A stretch of DNA of 5,797 bases, from contig JACQHN010000552.1 in NCBI GenBank assembly GCA_016199015.1, positions 1 through 5,797 of the forward strand. Reading direction: 5' to 3'. Shown one piece after another: positions 1 to 4,790 of the stretch (the first letter of the stretch is position 1; every line of letters starts with the position of its first letter). The notes beneath the pieces were generated by a model. That model was given only the letters and a program-made list of their open reading frames with translations. It made no database searches and was not told where the DNA came from. A program made the translations under genes and the position numbers. The DNA comes from Nitrospira defluvii. GTDB taxonomy: Bacteria > Nitrospirota > Nitrospiria > Nitrospirales > Nitrospiraceae.

Positions 1-370
1 CGCCGTGATGCCGTGATCGAATATGAAATTTATACAGCGCGCCGATCCCAACCCCGGGGATGAATCCTTCCCAAATACCCGAAGACTGGCACGGGCGGAG
101 TGGATGACGAGACGCATCCCAATGATTGAAGGTCCCGAAGACCGAGACCTGTTCAGCTGCCGGAGCCCACACGGCGAAATAGGTGCCCTCGACCCCTTGC
201 ACAGTCGTGGGGTGTGCGCCGAGTTTGTCGTAGAGATGAAAGTGAGAGCCTTCATTGAATAGATACAGGTCGTCCGCCGTGAGCAGACTGACGTTCGAGG
301 GCGCGAGCCCGTCCTGCTGCGATGTCGTGTCGAGGCGCTCGCCGGGGCCATGATTTAAGAGTGGATCCAT
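1..370 (-). CDS. glgB: 1,4-alpha-glucan branching enzyme, N-terminal part (partial, runs off left edge)
   Basis: The minus strand encodes the first 123 residues of GlgB, the cytoplasmic enzyme that forms alpha-1,6 branches in glycogen. What is visible is the short N-terminal leader followed by the start of the CBM48/E-set beta-sandwich. The best family signature is LYLFNEGSHFHLYDKLGAHP (residues 35-54), the entry segment typical of GlgB, followed by GTYFAVWAPAAEQVSVFGTFNHWD (given here as residues 62-85, key residues FAVWAP and FNHWD) and a later LYKFHI. The catalytic GH13 barrel lies outside the window. The ATG at 370 is the natural start, although the frame stays open upstream and includes an in-frame TTG at 406. 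No clear Shine-Dalgarno precedes the ATG; see the promoter entry for a possible leaderless arrangement. It is divergent from the tRNA gene. The family call is firm; the exact start is less so. Confidence 0.93.
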   Translation of the reverse strand, partial: MDPLLNHGPGERLDTTSQQDGLAPSNVSLLTADDLYLFNEGSHFHLYDKLGAHPTTVQGVEGTYFAVWAPAAEQVSVFGTFNHWDASRHPLRPCQSSGIWEGFIPGVGIGALYKFHIRSRHHG

Positions 371-376
371 AGATGC

Positions 377-406
377 AGAGTACTGCGCTTCGGGGCAGGG
401 CGTCAA
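377..406 (-). promoter_or_regulatory. Possible promoter of glgB, placed for a near-leaderless transcript
   Basis: Read on the minus strand, TTGACG (406-401, five of six matches to the -35 consensus) is followed by an 18-base spacer and TACTCT (382-377, three of six to -10). Only six bases then separate the -10 box from the glgB ATG, so transcription would begin at or next to the start codon. This fits the lack of a Shine-Dalgarno site. The -10 match is weak, so this is a tentative call. Confidence 0.25.
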
Positions 407-476
407 TTGGCTGGCAGACTCCGCTCGACGGCTGTTCGTCCGGTGCGGGAGCACATCTGTATCCACGATCAAACTA

Positions 477-506
477 GTGACACCTCTCAAGCAAGTATGG
501 TATGAA
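477..506 (+). promoter_or_regulatory. Likely promoter of the tRNA-Glu gene
   Basis: GTGACA (477-482, five of six to -35) is followed by an 18-base spacer and TATGAA (501-506, four of six to -10). The -10 box is preceded by TGG at 498-500, giving an extended -10 (TGn). Initiation would fall near 513, leaving about 20 bases of 5' leader before the mature tRNA end at 534, a normal distance. It is inferred from motif matches only. Confidence 0.45.
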
Positions 507-533
507 TCAACCCGCTCGTAGGCATCTCTCTGC

Positions 534-611
534 GTCCCCATCGTCTAGCCTGGCCTAGGACATTGCCCTTTCAAGGCAGTAACACGGGTTCAAATCCCGT
601 TGGGGACACCA
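534..611 (+). tRNA. tRNA-Glu, anticodon UUC, with encoded CCA
   Basis: The full cloverleaf can be folded by hand. The acceptor stem pairs GTCCCCA (534-540) with TGGGGAC (601-607), followed by discriminator A608 and an encoded CCA (609-611). The D stem is 543-546 with 558-561. The anticodon stem 563-567/575-579 has one T-G pair at its top and encloses the loop CTTTCAA (568-574), which places anticodon TTC at 570-572. The T stem ACGGG/CCCGT (584-588/596-600) encloses the standard loop TTCAAAT. The molecule decodes GAA and GAG. No integrase gene or repeated copy of the tRNA 3' end is seen nearby, so there is no sign of an inserted element using it as an attachment site. Confidence 0.97.
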
Positions 612-1356
612 AACCTTACCATCGGAGTCAAAATCCTCCCTCGCATCCAGGGCGCTCATTCCTCGGTTCCCACTCCCTCTCTGGTGCCAATCCCTCCCGT
701 CGTCTTGCATGGATACATATGGATACATAATGTGGGACTCGTAGGATGAGGCGAGGCTGGGCAACCACTTCGTACGCGTCCGCTTGTTTGGATCTTCAGG
801 CTCATGGTCGCACGGTGTCAGCTGGGCCTTCCGTGCTCTCACAACACACGGGCGAGCGGTTCATGGTGATGTCCTCATGGGGTCTGTACCAAGCCTGTCT
901 GAACAGGAGCGATCTCCGATCTTACATCCGTCCGAGGGCGCGTCGCGCACCTCCAGCCAGAAGCCGAACCCCGATACCGTGACCTCATTGAGTTAATACA
1001 CCGATCAGCAATACGCCTACTTCACGGATCAGGCTTGCCAAGCCTTGATCGATCTCAACGATCGGGCACTTGCGCTCCTCGCGCGCACCTCCGCGCGCCC
1101 TCGCTCATTGCATCACGGACTCGTGACTGAGTGGTGCACCAGTGAAGTCATCCTTCGGCTTGCGGTCATCTCGTGTAAGGCCTCACGGCCTTGTCTGACC
1201 AAGTCATACAGTCGCGAGGTGATCGATGAAAACAAGGACACCTGTGCAACCGAGCAGTTTATGGCGAGGTCGATGAACGGGATGAATTACGACTCGGGGC
1301 TTGGGTTTAAAAGCCAGGTTCGGCACCTGCAGCGACCACGAGAGAACCATACGTCT
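612..1356. other. Long intergenic region without a convincing gene
   Basis: About 745 bases between the tRNA and the aquaporin hold no reading frame that resembles a protein. Open frames exist on both strands, but their translations are rich in Arg, Ser and Pro, have no recognisable motif and lack good ribosome sites. The stretch contains a tandem 10-bp repeat (709-728) and several short perfect hairpins: AGGCTT-gcc-AAGCCT (1031-1045), GCGCGC-acctcc-GCGCGC (1081-1098) and AAGGCC-tcac-GGCCTT (1177-1192). None is followed by a T run, so none is a classical terminator. It could hold the aquaporin leader, an undetected small RNA or decayed coding sequence; I cannot tell which. Confidence 0.6.
709..728. 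repeat. Tandem 10-bp direct repeat (ATGGATACAT x2)
   Basis: Two perfect, immediately adjacent copies of ATGGATACAT lie at 709-718 and 719-728. The second runs into CATAAT (726-731), which resembles a -10 box, but no good -35 lies at the right distance. The AT-rich patch stands out in a GC-rich region. The role is unknown: it may be a protein-binding site or simple slippage. Confidence 0.6.
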
Positions 1357-2148
1357 ATGCGGGCGCGAGCTGATGTGATGCGAGAGCATTGGCCGGAATA
1401 TCTGATGGAGGCGGCGGGGCTTGGCCTTTTTATGATGTCGGCCGCGGTCGTCACGACGCTGCTGGAATACCCACATTCGCCCCTGCACAGCCTGTTGCCC
1501 GATTCGATGGTCAGACGCGTATTGATCGGGCTGGCCATGGGACTGACAGCGATCGGGTTGATCTACTCTCCCTGGGGCAAGCGTTCCGGCGCGCACGTGA
1601 ATCCTGCCGTCACGCTCACCTTTTACCGGCTTGGCAAGATCGAAGGGATCGATGCATGCTGCTACGTCGTGGCCCAGTTCATCGGCGGGGCGCTCGGACT
1701 CTGGCTGGCGTCCATGGCGATTGGGATGGCTGTCCAGCATCCCACCGTCAACTATGTCGTGACCACGCCGGGGCCGGACGGGTCCGCAGTGGCGTTTGCG
1801 GCGGAAGCGCTCATCTCATTTGGGCTCATGCTCGTCGTGCTGATCCTGTCGAATCAGACCAGGCTCAACGCCTGGACCGGTTTCTTCGCAGGGGCTCTCG
1901 TGGCGACGTATATTGCGATTGAATCGCCGCTCTCCGGCATGAGCATGAACCCCGCGCGCTCGTTCGCCTCGGCCCTGCCGGCTCATCTCTGGACCGCCTT
2001 CTGGATCTACCTCACCGCTCCGCTCATCGGCATGCTGCTTGCGGCGGAATGCTACGTGCGGATTAATGGTATGCATCGGGTCCTCTGCGCCAAGCTGCAT
2101 CATCACAACAACACACGCTGCATCTTCCGCTGTGGCTACATGGCGTAA
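1357..2148 (+). CDS. Aquaporin / major intrinsic protein family channel
   Basis: This 263-residue inner-membrane channel has the usual MIP length and both hallmark half-helix motifs: GAHVNPAVT (NPA at residues 82-84) and SGMSMNPARS (NPA at 198-200, with the filter Arg at 201). Hydrophobic segments lie near residues 14-34, 53-70, 99-124, 143-165, 172-188 and 209-231, consistent with six helices. MIP proteins pass water, glycerol or other small neutral solutes by facilitated diffusion. Aligned by eye with E. coli AqpZ, the aromatic filter positions read Met61 and probably Thr184 instead of Phe and His, so a plain water channel is not assured. The C-terminal tail is unusually rich in Cys and His (CAKLHHHNNTRCIFRC, residues 244-259). 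The frame is open back to 1045, but the similarity starts around MREHWPEYLMEAAG. The ATG at 1357 is preceded by GAGAGAA (1340-1346); the ATG at 1378 is the alternative. Confidence 0.92.
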   Translation: MRARADVMREHWPEYLMEAAGLGLFMMSAAVVTTLLEYPHSPLHSLLPDSMVRRVLIGLAMGLTAIGLIYSPWGKRSGAHVNPAVTLTFYRLGKIEGIDACCYVVAQFIGGALGLWLASMAIGMAVQHPTVNYVVTTPGPDGSAVAFAAEALISFGLMLVVLILSNQTRLNAWTGFFAGALVATYIAIESPLSGMSMNPARSFASALPAHLWTAFWIYLTAPLIGMLLAAECYVRINGMHRVLCAKLHHHNNTRCIFRCGYMA

Positions 2149-2182
2149 ACGACGCGTCATTCGATCAAAGCGCGTAGGGCTT

Positions 2183-2245
2183 ATAGCGTATAGCAAAGCA
2201 ATCCCTAAGAATTGGTCTCACCTCTTCGCTCGTGCCATACGCTAT
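2183..2245. repeat. Inverted repeat ATAGCGTAT / ATACGCTAT
   Basis: ATAGCGTAT (2183-2191) and its exact reverse complement ATACGCTAT (2237-2245) flank 45 bases between the aquaporin and the DM13-like gene. Each arm is part of a 7-bp-period patch: TATAGCG TATAGCA on the left; on the right, read on the minus strand, ATGGCTG ATGGCTG ATAGCGT ATGGC (2258-2234). The arms could pair in RNA or DNA. No T run follows, so it is more like a dispersed palindromic intergenic repeat than a terminator. Confidence 0.6.
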
Positions 2246-2271
2246 CAGCCATCAGCCATATGCTCTTCGCT
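2222..2271. repeat. 9-bp direct repeats flanking a 32-bp heptamer-repeat patch
   Basis: CTCTTCGCT occurs at 2222-2230 and again at 2263-2271. The 32 bases between them (2231-2262) are largely the heptamer patch, including tandem ATCAGCC ATCAGCC at 2244-2257. A short direct repeat bracketing a repeat unit looks like a target duplication left by insertion of a small repeat. Chance or slippage is also possible, because only one occurrence is visible. Confidence 0.5.
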
Positions 2272-2378
2272 GCCGGTCTGTAAGGACTCACACCTCCGTC
2301 CGACAGACGTGCAGATGCGGGAGGTCAGAGGGCTGAAGAGACTGGCACCGCAGGTCATTCACAATACAAGGAGGCGTT

Positions 2379-2873
2379 ATGCGTGCGAAGAGCGTATTCA
2401 CGATGGGGTTCCTGTCCATGATCGTGGCGACAGGATTGTTCGTGGCGTCGAACGGATTTGCGGCCGATGCCCACACGACATCGAAGTTCGAGGGTGCGAA
2501 GGCCAACAGCGGCACCGCCTTGCATGGCCGGTCGGGTAACAACGACACCTTGACCTGGTCGGAGGAGTTCAAGATTCCGGATACCCCGGCGCCGCATTGG
2601 CAGGTGGTCGACTCGAAGGGCAACGTCTATCTGCTCAATCGACTGAAGATCAAGGGCGGGGTGCTCAGTGGGGAGAAGGAAAACCGGACGATCACCATTC
2701 CTTCCTACATCCACGATGTGGCGAAAGTGCAGATCTATTGTGCCTGGGCCGAAGCGTTGCTCGGTGAAGCGTCCTTTGCCAAGCCGATCATGACGGCCTC
2801 GGGCGAATCCCCTATGAACGGGATGCGCGCGGATAGCGGCATGAAGCACGACAGCATGGGGATGGGCCGCTGA
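2379..2873 (+). CDS. Exported DM13-like domain protein with Met/His-rich tail
   Basis: This 164-residue protein begins with a clear signal peptide (basic MRAK, hydrophobic core to about residue 24, likely cleavage near GFA-AD at 28/29), so it should act outside the cytoplasm. Residues 37-133 resemble the DM13 domain: FEGAKANSGTALHG, a WSEEFKIPDTPAPHW strand region, then YLLNRLKIKGGVLSG and a closing VQIYCAWAEALLGEASF with the single Cys at 121. That Cys sits in the C-x-x-F/A-type end motif where DM13 proteins carry a conserved Cys. DM13 domains have been proposed to take part in electron transfer or hydroxylation linked to redox chemistry. The C-terminus is a short tail with five Met and one His (residues 146-162), suggestive of copper or other soft-metal binding. 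A strong AAGGAGG lies at 2368-2374, with a short four-base spacer. It heads a same-strand run with the two GlcG-type genes. The family call is by eye and moderate. Confidence 0.72.
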   Translation: MRAKSVFTMGFLSMIVATGLFVASNGFAADAHTTSKFEGAKANSGTALHGRSGNNDTLTWSEEFKIPDTPAPHWQVVDSKGNVYLLNRLKIKGGVLSGEKENRTITIPSYIHDVAKVQIYCAWAEALLGEASFAKPIMTASGESPMNGMRADSGMKHDSMGMGR

Positions 2874-2888
2874 GAGAATTCCTTGTTG

Positions 2889-2931
2889 GGGCCGGGGAGG
2901 CGCTGATGCAGCTCCCCGGCCCGTCCGGGCC
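2889..2931 (+). other. Strong GC-rich hairpin, with a competing smaller hairpin, between the DM13-like and GlcG genes
   Basis: GGGCCGGGGAG (2889-2899) pairs perfectly with CTCCCCGGCCC (2912-2922), an 11-bp stem with a 12-base loop. The distal arm can instead pair forward: GGCCC (2918-2922) with GGGCC (2927-2931) across a four-base loop, so the two folds exclude each other. No T run follows, so it is not a standard intrinsic terminator. It begins 15 bases after the DM13-like stop codon and ends 17 bases before the next Shine-Dalgarno. Possible roles are 3'-end protection, differential expression within an operon or attenuation. Confidence 0.6.
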
Positions 2932-2960
2932 GTGGAACAGCCGAAAGGAAGGAGCCTGCG

Positions 2961-3443
2961 ATGACAACCCATTTCGTCATGACCCTGGCGCTGGGTCTGG
3001 CCATGCTGGCCGCAACCGTGCAGGCCCAGCTGGTCGAGAAGAAGGCGTTGACCCTGGAGGGCGCAAAGCAGATTGCCGCCACGGCGGAAGCCAAGGCCAA
3101 GGCTGAAGGTGCCAGGGTCGTGATTGCCGTGGTGGATGAAGGCGGGAGCCTCTTATTGCTTCAGCGTTTGGATGACACTCAAGTGGCCAGCGTGAATGTC
3201 GGCATCGACAAGGCGCGAACCGCCGCCATCTTCCGGCGGCCGAGCAAAGTATTCGAAGACCAGGTGCGCAATGGGCGCGTTGCGGCGTTGGCGCTTCATG
3301 GCGCGGTGCCGTTACAGGGCGGTGTGCCGATCGTTGTCGAAGGGAAGGTGCTTGGCGCCATCGGGGTCAGCGGAGAAACGCCGAGTCAGGATGAGGACAT
3401 TGCGATGGCGGGGGCGGCCGTTGCGGCCTCGTTCACCAAATAG
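2961..3443 (+). CDS. Exported GlcG/HbpS-family heme-binding-type protein
   Basis: This 160-residue protein has a signal peptide (hydrophobic residues 5-20, cleavage probably after VQA at 22) and then a single domain of the GlcG/HbpS type (Pfam PF03928). Family landmarks are LTLEGAKQIA (30-39), VVDEGGSLLLLQRLD (57-71), the KARTAAIF helix (84-91), PLQGGVPI (117-124), GAIGVSG (132-138) and QDEDIAMAGA (143-152). HbpS from Streptomyces binds heme and takes part in redox sensing; other members have no settled function, so heme binding here is inferred from the family. The ATG at 2961 is supported by AAGGAG at 2949-2954 with a six-base spacer. An internal ATG at 2979 would shorten the signal peptide. 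It lies 87 bases after the DM13-like gene and 86 bases before a longer paralogue, with which it shares most motifs, pointing to tandem duplication. Confidence 0.9.
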   Translation: MTTHFVMTLALGLAMLAATVQAQLVEKKALTLEGAKQIAATAEAKAKAEGARVVIAVVDEGGSLLLLQRLDDTQVASVNVGIDKARTAAIFRRPSKVFEDQVRNGRVAALALHGAVPLQGGVPIVVEGKVLGAIGVSGETPSQDEDIAMAGAAVAASFTK

Positions 3444-3467
3444 CAAGTTAGTGCTCCGTTACCAGTC

Positions 3468-3495
3468 CTCGGCAGCGCGAGGGCTGCGAGCCGAG
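3468..3495 (+). other. Possible small hairpin between the two GlcG-type genes
   Basis: CTCGGC (3468-3473) can pair with GCCGAG (3490-3495), with AGC/GCT able to extend the stem past a bulge. No T run follows. It sits in the 86-base gap before the GlcG-cupin gene, in a position similar to the stronger hairpin after the DM13-like gene. It may be incidental. Confidence 0.3.
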
Positions 3496-3529
3496 TGCCG
3501 ATCAGGCAACCTGAAAAAGGAGAGCAGTC

Positions 3530-4444
3530 ATGAGATATCTCGTACGCATGCTGGCAGGAATCACCATGGTGCTGTCGGCCTCGAGCAGCTCTGCCGAGTC
3601 GGTGTCGGATAAGCGTGGGCTCACACTGGAAGGGGCGAAGAAAGTGATCGCGGCCACGGTGGCCGAGGCGACGCGTGTCAATGCGCCGGGGGGTTCCATT
3701 GCCGTCGTTGATGAAGGCGGAAATCTGCTGGCGCTGGAGCGGCTGGACCAGACCTTTGCCGCCAGTGCGAATATTGCGATTGGTAAAGCACGGACCTCGG
3801 CTCTGTTTAAGAAACCCACGAAGACCTTCGAGGACGCCATCAAGAATGGACGCACGTCGATGGTGACTTTGGGCGGAGACCTGCAGAACTTCACGCCACT
3901 TCAAGGCGGCATTCCACTTGAGTGGGAAGGGAAAGTCGTGGGTGCGATCGGTGTCAGCGGTGCCGCCAGCGCGCAGCAGGATGAAGAGCTTGCCATCGTC
4001 GGCGCCAAATCGTTGGACTCCATGGAAATGGTCTGGGTGACCAACGGACATGCGCCGCTGCCGGTCACGTATATCGAGAGTCAGAAGGTCGCGGCCTCGT
4101 TTGCCAAAGGGGGGGTACTGGTCGGCGACGATGAGAACATGATGCATGCCTCCCGCAATTACATGGTGCATGCCAGCCATCGCGAGAAGGCCGGCGCGGT
4201 AGAGATCCATGAGTTCGATACGGACATCGTGTACGTCCTCAAGGGTTCGGCCACATTGATCACCGGGGGAACGCCTGTCGGCACGAAGACCATCGCACCA
4301 CATGAGTTCCGCGCACCCAACGTCAACGGCGGCGAGACGCGCAAGCTCGTGCCGGGCGATGTGGTGATTATTCCGAATGGGGTGCCGCACTGGTTTAAGG
4401 AAGTGGATGCGCCGTTTGACTACTACGTGGTGAAAGTGAGGTGA
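3530..4444 (+). CDS. Exported GlcG/HbpS-type domain fused to a C-terminal cupin
   Basis: This 304-residue two-domain protein has a signal peptide ending near SSSA-ES (22/23). Residues 30-160 repeat the GlcG/HbpS motifs of the preceding gene: LTLEGAKKVI, VVDEGGNLLALERLD, KARTSALF, PLQGGIPL, GAIGVSG and QQDEELAIVGA. A linker of about 25 residues, absent from the shorter paralogue, follows (SLDSMEMVWVTNGHAPLPVT), then the shared VAASFAKG end. Residues 205-304 form a cupin: EIHEFDTDIVYVLKGSATLI as motif 1 and GDVVIIPNGVPHWF as motif 2. Of the usual cupin ligands only His227 and His287 are evident; the second motif-1 His is Phe229 and the usual Glu is replaced, so metal binding may be incomplete or use nearby Asp residues. 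I recall the same fused architecture in other bacteria. The start is supported by AGGAG at 3518-3522 with seven bases of spacing. The last codons recur as a fossil at 4609-4647. Confidence 0.9.
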   Translation: MRYLVRMLAGITMVLSASSSSAESVSDKRGLTLEGAKKVIAATVAEATRVNAPGGSIAVVDEGGNLLALERLDQTFAASANIAIGKARTSALFKKPTKTFEDAIKNGRTSMVTLGGDLQNFTPLQGGIPLEWEGKVVGAIGVSGAASAQQDEELAIVGAKSLDSMEMVWVTNGHAPLPVTYIESQKVAASFAKGGVLVGDDENMMHASRNYMVHASHREKAGAVEIHEFDTDIVYVLKGSATLITGGTPVGTKTIAPHEFRAPNVNGGETRKLVPGDVVIIPNGVPHWFKEVDAPFDYYVVKVR

Positions 4445-4608
4445 TGTCGTCGGCATGTCTCTTTGCTCGCGCAACGCGCGGTCTCGGAAGCCCCTCGTTG
4501 GACGCGCGCAGTCGAGACACTGCCGCCGGTCTCACCTCGCAGGAGGTAGACGTAATCAATCGGCTGGGTAGGGGTGGAAGGAAAAAGGAGCTGGGATCAG
4601 GGAGGGTG
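4445..4608. other. Intergenic stretch between the GlcG-cupin gene and its fossil
   Basis: These 164 bases separate the intact gene from the fossil tail. An open frame covers the stretch, starting at a GTG that overlaps the stop codon of the previous gene, but its translation is Arg/Gly/Ser-rich without recognisable motifs. The last part (about 4568-4612) is strongly purine-rich. It is probably scar sequence left by the deletion that removed most of the duplicated gene. Confidence 0.45.
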
Positions 4609-4647
4609 GAGGGGCCGTTTGATTACTATGTGGTCAAGGTGCGGTAG
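4609..4647 (+). pseudogene. Fossil 3' end of a second GlcG-cupin gene
   Basis: The last ten codons before TAG at 4645 read PFDYYVVKVR, exactly the C-terminus of the intact GlcG-cupin gene (4412-4441). The DNA differs at GAC/GAT, TAC/TAT, GTG/GTC, AAA/AAG and AGG/CGG, all silent, and the stop codon differs (TGA/TAG). Silent-only divergence means the copy evolved under protein-level selection before its body was lost. The frame is open back to GTG 4441, but the upstream residues bear no likeness to a cupin. A purine-rich stretch with GAAAAAGGAG (4581-4590), also found just before the intact gene (3513-3522), lies ahead and may be a remnant of its ribosome site. Confidence 0.75.
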
Positions 4648-4649
4648 AC

Positions 4650-4771
4650 GGATGCTGAAAACGGCCCCCCACTTCGTTCTCGACTCGCAACCATCCTCAA
4701 CGTACCCCTGAGGGTACGCCTGCGGTGCTTGCGTCGCCTGCGGCCTCGCTGGCTGACCATTTTGAGCATCC
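4650..4771. repeat. 122-bp palindromic intergenic repeat element (Nitrospira-like)
   Basis: The ends are inverted repeats: GGATGCTGAAAACGG (4650-4664) against the reverse complement of CCATTTTGAGCATCC (4757-4771), 13 of 15 matching. Near the centre is a perfect hairpin, CGTACCC-ctga-GGGTACG (4701-4718). GCCTGCGG occurs twice inside (4718-4725 and 4736-4743). No protein is encoded. Its ends and core resemble a dispersed intergenic repeat I remember from Nitrospira genomes, but I could not search for it. It starts two bases after the stop of the fossil gene and ends ten bases before the ribosome site of the next gene. It could therefore be a non-autonomous mobile element, a transcript-end structure, or both. 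Confidence 0.7.
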
Positions 4772-4790
4772 TCTGAGGACGGAGAGAGAA

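Noticed and set aside
534..620. tRNA 3' end as an integration (att) site
   Set aside because: No second copy of the tRNA 3' sequence in the window and no integrase or phage gene.
555..842. Minus-strand open frame of 95 codons overlapping the tRNA
   Set aside because: Its end is the antisense of the tRNA-Glu gene, a well-known source of false proteins, and the rest has no recognisable domain or ribosome site.
746..996. Two overlapping plus-strand open frames in the gap after the tRNA
   Set aside because: Arg/Ser/Pro-rich translations without motifs, no good Shine-Dalgarno, and composition like chance frames in GC-rich DNA.
1204..2196. Several long frames antisense to, or out of frame with, the aquaporin
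   Set aside because: The plus-strand frame has both NPA motifs and six membrane helices; the others are Arg/His-rich shadows.
2039..2539. Plus-strand frame bridging the aquaporin end and the DM13-like start
   Set aside because: It overlaps two supported genes in another frame and runs through the intergenic repeats; no motif.
2889..2922. Intrinsic transcription terminator after the DM13-like gene
   Set aside because: The stem is strong, but no T run follows on either strand; listed as a hairpin of unknown role.
3386..4474. A 362-codon minus-strand frame opposite the GlcG-cupin gene
   Set aside because: It is the shadow of a well-supported gene on the other strand; the His/Arg-rich translation resembles no protein family, and long antisense frames are common in GC-rich genes.
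4441..4647. 68-codon frame ending in PFDYYVVKVR taken as a real small gene
   Set aside because: Only the tail matches a known protein; the first 55 or so residues are unlike any cupin, and the start overlaps the previous stop codon without a ribosome site. A gene fossil explains it better.
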